From Halobacteriovorax sp. (lineage in GTDB: Bacteria > Bdellovibrionota > Bacteriovoracia > Bacteriovoracales > Bacteriovoracaceae): a stretch of 11,541 bases of DNA. Positions within the stretch are counted from its first letter, which is position 1. Each line of letters begins with the position of its first letter. Positions 7,813-11,541 of this stretch are shown piece after piece. Below the pieces are notes generated by a model. The model saw nothing but the letters and a program-made list of their open reading frames with translations, was not told the DNA's origin and did not search any database. The stretch lies in NCBI GenBank assembly GCA_002686115.1, contig NZAF01000125.1, positions 1 to 11,541 on the forward strand, given 5' to 3'. The position numbers and the translations under genes were made by a program.

Positions 7813-8337
7813 TTATATCTCGGGCTCTAAATTGGCTTTTTTTATATCTTTATAATTTATTTTTAATTCAAAGTTTTCATCTAAAGATAGTGTGACACCA
7901 TCATCATGAACTTCCTTTAAATCACATACAAAGTTCTTTGTTTTCTTAATTTTCTTATCAAAGTCTTTGCAAGCTTCTTCTCCAACAATCTTTGAAAACT
8001 CTTTTGATAGATGAATGGAGACTCTCTCGTTTAAAGCTTTATTAAAATGTTCAATTGTCTTTAACGGACGAAACATTCCAGGAGAAGATACTTCTAAAGT
8101 AATATCTTCAGGTATCCATTCAGATTCTTCAAAGTATGGAGTAAAGGCATGATCAACTTTAATACAATCTTCTATAACAGCGGTGCCAGTAGACTCATCA
8201 AGAATAAAAACTCTCATAGTTTTACTACCAGTAATATAGTCCATTTCATAAAGCGTATAACCAGCATCACCAACAACCGTTAGCGCCATCTCGTAAAGCT
8301 TTTGTTCTATACCTGTTCTCGTTCTTTCGATTTCCAA
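7813..8337 (-). CDS. rimP: Ribosome maturation factor RimP
   Basis: RimP acts in early 30S subunit assembly. The 174-residue length suits the family. The N domain contains the GYTLYEMDY and MRVFILDE strands and the signature LEVSSPGMFRPLKT (81-94). The SH3-like C domain ends in NYKDIKKANLEPEI, matching the usual family ending. It is followed by nusA in the standard order. The start chosen is TTG at 8337, with GAGGG seven bases upstream; no ATG occurs before residue 17, which would cut into the N domain. The start lies only about 20 bases after the T tract of a terminator-like hairpin, so rimP and the whole operon may be controlled by transcription attenuation. Identity is firm; the unusual start codon is likely but not proven. 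Confidence 0.94.
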   Translation of the reverse strand: MEIERTRTGIEQKLYEMALTVVGDAGYTLYEMDYITGSKTMRVFILDESTGTAVIEDCIKVDHAFTPYFEESEWIPEDITLEVSSPGMFRPLKTIEHFNKALNERVSIHLSKEFSKIVGEEACKDFDKKIKKTKNFVCDLKEVHDDGVTLSLDENFELKINYKDIKKANLEPEI

Positions 8338-8359
8338 ACCCCGTCCCTCAATCGATTAT

Positions 8360-8388
8360 AAAAAAAAGGGTAGATCAAAGATCTACCC
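8360..8388 (-). terminator. Intrinsic terminator / candidate attenuator in the rimP-nusA operon leader
   Basis: On the - strand GGGTAGATC and GATCTACCC form a perfect 9-bp stem with a TTT loop, followed by eight Ts. It lies 81 bases after the acetyltransferase stop codon and about 22 bases before the rimP start. It may end the upstream transcript, but the good promoter lies between that gene and this hairpin, so it also sits inside the operon leader. Confidence 0.9.
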
Positions 8389-8453
8389 GATATATTGCAA
8401 AATTAGATGCATAAACCGAATGAATAACCAAAATTAAATGATTATAAGAGCTT

Positions 8454-8481
8454 ATTATCGAGATTTAATTCACTCTGTCAA
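8454..8481 (-). promoter_or_regulatory. Predicted sigma-70 promoter for rimP-nusA-infB-rbfA-truB
   Basis: A perfect -35 TTGACA (8481-8476) and a -10 GATAAT (8459-8454, five of six) are 16 bases apart on the - strand. Transcription should start near 8447. The -35 overlaps the last codons of the acetyltransferase gene. A second TATAAT lies at 8446-8441 and another at 8360-8355 inside the T tract, but neither has a good -35. Confidence 0.65.
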
Positions 8482-8973
8482 CATGCTTTTTTTTATTGAG
8501 TCGTTGAAGAGTAGAATCATACCATGTGCGTCATTTTGATCTGTGTAAAACTTTTTCTGATACCTAACCTTATCAAAGCCAAATTTCTCATAGAACTTAA
8601 TGGCCCTATGATTAAGTGCACTAACATCTAGATATATAGAATTAAGACCATAGTTTTTATCAATATAATGCAAGCTCTTTTTGAATAAGGATGACGCAAT
8701 ACCCTTACCGCAAAGAGATCTTTCAACACATATCTTTAAAAGTTCTGAATTCCCATCAATAACATCTACTGAAAAAAGTGAAAATCCATTTAACTCTTGC
8801 CCCTCTAAGGTGCAGAGCACAAAGTGTCTTCTCCCATTAAAGAAGTTAGTCCAACTCTCTCTCGTCCATGGATATGGAAACTGACTCTTGTCAAAGTCGA
8901 GAATCTTAGAAAGCAATTCATCACTCAATTTTTTTCGATGATCATAAATATTGTATTTATTATTGCCCAGCAA
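8470..8973 (-). CDS. GNAT-family N-acetyltransferase, RimI-like
   Basis: The 167-residue protein has the GNAT fold pattern. An early FPYPWTRESW motif (32-41) is typical of RimI-type enzymes that acetylate protein N-termini, such as that of ribosomal protein S18. Then come VERSLCGKGIASSLFKKS (83-100), which is the acetyl-CoA pyrophosphate-binding motif A, and LDVSALNHRAIKFYEKFGF (115-133), including the usual catalytic-region tyrosine. RimI function is plausible next to a ribosome-assembly operon, but the position is not the usual rimI context, so another amine substrate is possible. The only available start before the conserved part is TTG at 8973, overlapping the end of the next gene by 14 bases and without a clear ribosome-binding site, which suggests coupling. 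The GNAT family is certain; the substrate is not. Confidence 0.85.
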   Translation of the reverse strand: MLGNNKYNIYDHRKKLSDELLSKILDFDKSQFPYPWTRESWTNFFNGRRHFVLCTLEGQELNGFSLFSVDVIDGNSELLKICVERSLCGKGIASSLFKKSLHYIDKNYGLNSIYLDVSALNHRAIKFYEKFGFDKVRYQKKFYTDQNDAHGMILLFNDSIKKSMLTE

Positions 8974-9502
8974 AATAAAATCTCACGGGGTCGTTGTTTA
9001 AAACTGACTCTTTAAACTTTTTAATGGAACTTCTTTGATTCGTTGAAGTCTGATCTGCTGATATGATTGAGTTTTTAATATAATTTCTAGCAGCGATGAT
9101 ATAAGGCAGATATTGATCATAAACTTGTCTATGGCCACAAGACTTCTTCTGATTAAGACTAGGCTTATCTGAAGCTTTTACATATCTTATAAGACCTATA
9201 AGCGCAGAAGCAGCTCTTACAGAGTTCTTATCATCAATTGAAAGTTTAGAATGTGAAAAGCTCCCATCTTCATTAAGTTTAAAGTTAATCTCACTCAATA
9301 CTTTTAAATCATTTTCTAAGTAAATATCTAGTAATGAAAGGTTATATCTCTCACAACGTAGATACTGATAGGACTCAGCTAAAACATTTACCTCTTTATT
9401 AAGAAAAGTTTTTCCACCAAGACTAAAAAGGGCCCTTTTAGAAAGGGCCCATGTATTAATATTTAAATTTATTAAAAAACTAAACAGGAGAACTGATGTC
9501 AA
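8960..9502 (-). CDS. Putative small exported protein, function unknown
   Basis: The frame is open from 9637 to the TAA at 8960-8962. From the TTG at 9502 it would encode 180 residues, beginning with a signal-peptide-like segment (TSVLLFSFLINLNINTWA). The mature part is soluble and helical, with two visible cysteines (RCERY and SCGHR) and no family I recognise. The start is weakly supported: there is no Shine-Dalgarno, the TTG sits inside the 3' end of the regulator gene, and the regulator's terminator lies in frame just after the possible signal peptide. A start further downstream without a signal peptide is possible but no good codon is seen. The 14-base overlap with the acetyltransferase gene and the long open frame argue that it is a gene; the N-terminus is unresolved. 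Confidence 0.55.
   Translation of the reverse strand: MTSVLLFSFLINLNINTWALSKRALFSLGGKTFLNKEVNVLAESYQYLRCERYNLSLLDIYLENDLKVLSEINFKLNEDGSFSHSKLSIDDKNSVRAASALIGLIRYVKASDKPSLNQKKSCGHRQVYDQYLPYIIAARNYIKNSIISADQTSTNQRSSIKKFKESVLNNDPVRFYFAGQ
9425..9450 (-). terminator. Terminator after the TPR/winged-helix regulator gene
   Basis: On the - strand GGGCCCTTT pairs perfectly with AAAGGGCCC over a three-base loop and is followed by TTTTT, 29 bases past the regulator stop. It ends that transcript. It also lies in the open frame of the 8960-9502 gene. Confidence 0.85.
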
Positions 9503-10757
9503 CGTTAGCGACTGCTTTTCCAGGTGAAAGCTTTGTCTCCATTTGAAATCTAATCTTAACATCTGGATTAAACGTATAACCATCTTTTCCACGAATAATA
9601 TATTTTCTCTTTGTTTCACTATTTTCTTTTGGTTCAATAAGTTTTCTTAAACGTGAGATACTTGTGTAAATAAGCTTGTCATGAATCAGTGGATTGTATT
9701 CATCTTTCCATATTGATTTTGCAAGTCTATCCTTATCATAGTACTCACCTCTATTATTGGCCAAAAGAAAAAGGATTTCAAGAAGAACAAAACGGTGCTT
9801 AAAGTCGATTACACCAATTGTTTTCTCTTTAACCTTTCTATTCACTCTATCAAGATAAATATCTACACTTGAATCGTTAACTTCATGAATTTCAGACTTA
9901 ATGAGATTAGAAAGTCTTTTAAACTTGTCTTTTTCTACTGCCTGATCAGCAAGATTAAAATAGATTAAACTTTTTTCAAAGTCGCCAGAAATTTTATAAA
10001 CCTGACCTTTACCAAGAAGAATATAACCATAAAGGTTCCAGCACTTTTTCTTTTGTAGAGTTTCATTAGCTAGAGCAAAGTGCTTAAGTGAATTAACATG
10101 ATCTCCAAGCTCTAAATAGATCTTTCCATATGTCATATGCATAGATCCACCAAGATATTCTTTATCAATAATCTTTAAGAGATTATCTAGTTGCTTAATA
10201 TATTCTAAAGCATCAGCAACAACTCTCTTATTAAGAGCATTATTAGCAAGAGCTAGTAAACATTTAGCAAGCGTATCAGGATCGTTCTCTTCTTTAGATC
10301 TTTTATAAGACATATCATAATCAATATAAGCAGCATCAAACTCGCCCTTATAACTTTTAACAAGACCTGAATAATAGAAGAACTCAGCGTTTAAGCTACC
10401 AAGGTGACTTGCTAGATCGTCAACGATAGATTCAGACATTGAGATGTACTTATTTGCTTTTTCTGTTTCAAGCTTTTCTGCCGAGATCCTAATTAGAAAT
10501 CCTAGAATCTTTAATACTGAAAAATTGTCTTTTGGTAATTCCGCACACTCTAAAGACTTAATAAAGTTTACTTCTGCTTGATCGAGGTCAGCTTTATCAT
10601 AATGTATCTTACCTAATTGATAGTAAGCTTTTCCAACTTGTAATTTTGTCAAACTTTCAGATGATGGGATTAGTCCTTCGCTGTCTCCAACAAAAGCTAA
10701 AACTTGTCTTTTTTCACTTAGACCCGATTCCCCTAAATCAAATGATCCAGTTTCCAT
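9480..10757 (-). CDS. TPR-repeat protein with C-terminal OmpR/PhoB-type winged helix (transcription regulator)
   Basis: The 425-residue soluble protein starts at ATG 10757, with GAGGAG six bases upstream. Residues 40-290 contain several TPR-like helical pairs (clear at about 42-71, 128-155, 206-235 and 246-275, for example GKIYLELGDHVNSLKHFALA). Residues 297-398 look like a winged-helix DNA-binding domain of the Trans_reg_C type: FVLLEILFLLANN, then LAKSIWKDEY, the likely recognition helix LIYTSISRLRKLIEP, and the wing KRKYIIRGKDGYTFNP. There is no receiver domain, ATPase or membrane segment, so control is probably by a protein or peptide bound to the TPR array. SARP-type regulators carry the winged helix first; here it is last. 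Targets are unknown. Autoregulation is suggested by a dyad upstream. Confidence 0.85.
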   Translation of the reverse strand: METGSFDLGESGLSEKRQVLAFVGDSEGLIPSSESLTKLQVGKAYYQLGKIHYDKADLDQAEVNFIKSLECAELPKDNFSVLKILGFLIRISAEKLETEKANKYISMSESIVDDLASHLGSLNAEFFYYSGLVKSYKGEFDAAYIDYDMSYKRSKEENDPDTLAKCLLALANNALNKRVVADALEYIKQLDNLLKIIDKEYLGGSMHMTYGKIYLELGDHVNSLKHFALANETLQKKKCWNLYGYILLGKGQVYKISGDFEKSLIYFNLADQAVEKDKFKRLSNLIKSEIHEVNDSSVDIYLDRVNRKVKEKTIGVIDFKHRFVLLEILFLLANNRGEYYDKDRLAKSIWKDEYNPLIHDKLIYTSISRLRKLIEPKENSETKRKYIIRGKDGYTFNPDVKIRFQMETKLSPGKAVANVDISSPV

Positions 10758-10776
10758 TAAATTCTCCTCGCCATAT

Positions 10777-10800
10777 TCTCTGTAAATGTGAGAACAGAGA
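10777..10800. promoter_or_regulatory. Dyad upstream of the regulator gene, possible operator
   Basis: TCTCTGT (10777-10783) and ACAGAGA (10794-10800) form a perfect 7-bp inverted repeat with a 10-base centre. It lies between the predicted promoter and the ribosome-binding site of the TPR/winged-helix gene, so it could be an operator or an mRNA hairpin. No T tract follows, so it is not a terminator. Confidence 0.4.
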
Positions 10801-10814
10801 TAATTCTTACCAGA

Positions 10815-10843
10815 TTGTTAGCACCTAGGTTTTGAAACGTCAA
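10815..10843 (-). promoter_or_regulatory. Possible promoter of the TPR/winged-helix regulator
   Basis: TTGACG (10843-10838, five of six) is followed 17 bases later by TAACAA (10820-10815), preceded by a TG that would make an extended -10. The -10 is poor, so this is a weak call supported mainly by position, about 60 bases upstream of the start codon. Confidence 0.35.
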
Positions 10844-10917
10844 AAGAACTCTTATTGGTTAGAAAATTTTCATAGTCCCAAAATGACACTTGATTTTTAT
10901 AAATTTCAAATACTTAA

Positions 10918-11244
10918 CTATTTTTTTAATTGAGACTTGATATTTTCAAGGCTGGTGACTCGATTTTTGATGAGATAATCGACAAACTGCTGCAGCGCAT
11001 CCTTAAGATAAGGCTCAAATTCTGAATCACTACTATTAGTTTCATTAAAAATCTGTTGATAGAGTCTATGTGTCTCTTTAGACACAGAAAGTGTAATAGT
11101 CTTTTCACTTAAGCGATCTTCAATGGCCTCTCTCACAAGGCCACTTAAATTAATTCCCATTTCGTGAACCTTAGCATGATAGGACTCAGGAATAAGAATA
11201 TTCACTCTTTTATTAGGAGATTTTTCATTATCAACTTTTGTCAT
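10918..11244 (-). CDS. Ribbon-helix-helix (CopG/Arc-type) DNA-binding protein, possibly two RHH units
   Basis: The 108-residue protein has a clear ribbon-helix-helix unit at about 12-46: strand KRVNILIP, helix SYHAKVHEMG, then INLSGLVREAIEDRL. This is the DNA-binding fold of many small repressors and antitoxins. Residues 49-95 repeat the same pattern more loosely (strand TITLSVSKE, helix THRLYQQIFNE, then EPYLKDALQQFVDYL), so it may hold two RHH units in one chain. The ATG at 11244 is preferred over GTG 11268 and TTG 11280: it starts just before the N-terminal strand and lies seven bases after a good -10, leaving no room for a Shine-Dalgarno, so the message is probably leaderless. No toxin gene is adjacent. 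It is divergent from thrS and probably binds the repeats between them. DNA binding is likely; the target is inferred. Confidence 0.8.
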   Translation of the reverse strand: MTKVDNEKSPNKRVNILIPESYHAKVHEMGINLSGLVREAIEDRLSEKTITLSVSKETHRLYQQIFNETNSSDSEFEPYLKDALQQFVDYLIKNRVTSLENIKSQLKK

Positions 11245-11250
11245 AGATTT

Positions 11251-11280
11251 ATTGTATGTGAGACTCACCCTAAATATCAA
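11251..11280 (-). promoter_or_regulatory. Promoter of the RHH gene, leaderless
   Basis: TTGATA (11280-11275) and TACAAT (11256-11251) are 18 bases apart on the - strand, each five of six to consensus. Six bases separate the -10 from the ATG at 11244, so the transcript should begin at or within a base or so of the start codon. The -35 lies in one arm of the inverted repeat. Confidence 0.6.
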
Positions 11281-11327
11281 ATGAAAAGCCTAAATAGATA
11301 GACTAACCCTTTAAAAATTTGATATTT
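11261..11327. repeat. Nested repeats in the RHH/thrS divergent promoter region
   Basis: AAATATCAAAT (11272-11282) and ATTTGATATTT (11317-11327) are a perfect 11-bp inverted repeat, and each arm holds a TTGATA -35 facing outward. AGACTCACCCT (11261-11271) recurs as AGACTAACCCT (11300-11310), and CCTAAATA occurs at 11269 and 11289. This resembles an operator array; no protein is proven to bind it. Confidence 0.6.
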
Positions 11328-11349
11328 TTACTAGCTCATAAGTTATTTA
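11319..11349 (+). promoter_or_regulatory. Possible thrS promoter
   Basis: TTGATA (11319-11324) mirrors the RHH promoter -35. The best -10 candidates (TTATTT at 11343 or TATTTA at 11344) are poor, so only the -35 and its symmetric position support this call. Confidence 0.3.
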
Positions 11350-11375
11350 TTTTGTTCAAAAGAGGAAGTTAGAAA

Positions 11376-11541
11376 ATGGCGAAATATGATATTGAAACTA
11401 TCAGACATTCATCAGCACACCTGATGGCCCAAGCGATATCAAGAGTATTTCCAAATGAGAAAGTTCAATTTGGTGTCGGACCTGTTATCGAAAATGGTTT
11501 TTACTATGATGTAGACATGGAAACAAAACTCACCGATGAGC
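11376..11541 (+). CDS. thrS: Threonyl-tRNA synthetase, N-terminal part (3' end outside window), lacking the TGS domain
   Basis: ThrRS charges tRNA-Thr and removes wrongly attached serine. The 55 visible residues match the start of the ThrRS editing (N2) domain: IRHSSAHLMAQA, with the metal/catalytic HxxxH pair His11 and His15 (E. coli His73/His77), then VGPVIENGFYYDVD. The ATG at 11376 follows AGAGGAAG by seven bases, and no upstream in-frame extension is needed. About 60 residues usual in front of this motif (the TGS domain) are absent, so this is a short form beginning at the editing domain. The gene continues past the window edge, so whether the aminoacylation and anticodon domains follow cannot be seen here. 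A free-standing editing domain is therefore not excluded but is less likely. It is divergent from the RHH gene. Confidence 0.85.
   Translation, partial: MAKYDIETIRHSSAHLMAQAISRVFPNEKVQFGVGPVIENGFYYDVDMETKLTDE

Noticed and set aside
8338..8469. tRNA or riboswitch in the rimP leader, because E. coli has a tRNA gene (metY) before rimP.
   Set aside because: No cloverleaf, T-loop sequence or known riboswitch core is visible; only the promoter, the dyad and the terminator hairpin.
10918..11244. Toxin-antitoxin module with the RHH protein as antitoxin.
   Set aside because: No small toxin-like gene lies beside it; the neighbours are the TPR regulator and thrS.

Overview
The window is an AT-rich bacterial chromosome segment. 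It carries one partial gene on the + strand at the left edge, nine genes on the - strand, and the start of a + strand gene at the right edge. The core is the classic translation/transcription-factor operon rimP-nusA-infB-rbfA-truB (8337 down to 2275). The Arg codon AGA is common, Lys and Glu content is high, several starts are TTG or GTG, and some genes have Sec-type signal peptides. With the accessory genes, this suggests a low-GC Gram-negative such as a Bacteriovorax/Halobacteriovorax-type member of the Bdellovibrionota. That placement is inference from composition and style, not proven by a marker.

Layout, left to right. (1) Bases 1-503: 3' end of an unrecognised + strand gene. It converges on a - strand gene for a secreted cysteine-containing protein (555-1340), with a shared hairpin terminator between them. 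(2) Bases 1327-2175: a membrane-anchored protein ending in a single-cluster ferredoxin domain, followed by a strong terminator that lies inside the open frame of the next gene. (3) Bases 2275-8337: truB, rbfA, infB, nusA and rimP, tightly spaced and probably co-transcribed from right to left. They cover rRNA processing and 30S assembly (RimP, RbfA), transcript elongation and termination (NusA), initiation (IF2) and tRNA pseudouridylation (TruB). (4) Bases 8338-8481: the operon leader. A TTGACA/GATAAT promoter lies over the end of the upstream gene, then a perfect hairpin with eight Ts sits just before rimP. This looks like a transcription attenuator of the kind used for nusA autoregulation elsewhere. 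(5) Bases 8470-9502: a RimI-like GNAT acetyltransferase overlapping a small putative exported protein. (6) Bases 9480-10757: a TPR protein with a C-terminal OmpR/PhoB-type winged helix, with a dyad and a possible promoter upstream. (7) Bases 10918-11244: a ribbon-helix-helix DNA-binding protein, probably translated from a leaderless mRNA. It is divergent from (8) thrS (11376 onward), whose ThrRS begins directly at the editing domain and lacks the usual N-terminal TGS domain. The RHH-thrS intergenic region holds paired repeats around the two divergent -35 elements.

No tRNA, rRNA, CRISPR array or insertion sequence is visible, and no gene-free stretch exceeds 300 bases. The points most worth a second look are the rimP leader attenuator, the hairpin inside the start of truB, the repeat-bracketed RHH/thrS divergent promoters with a leaderless RHH gene, the TGS-less ThrRS, the TPR-then-winged-helix regulator, and the anchored ferredoxin.
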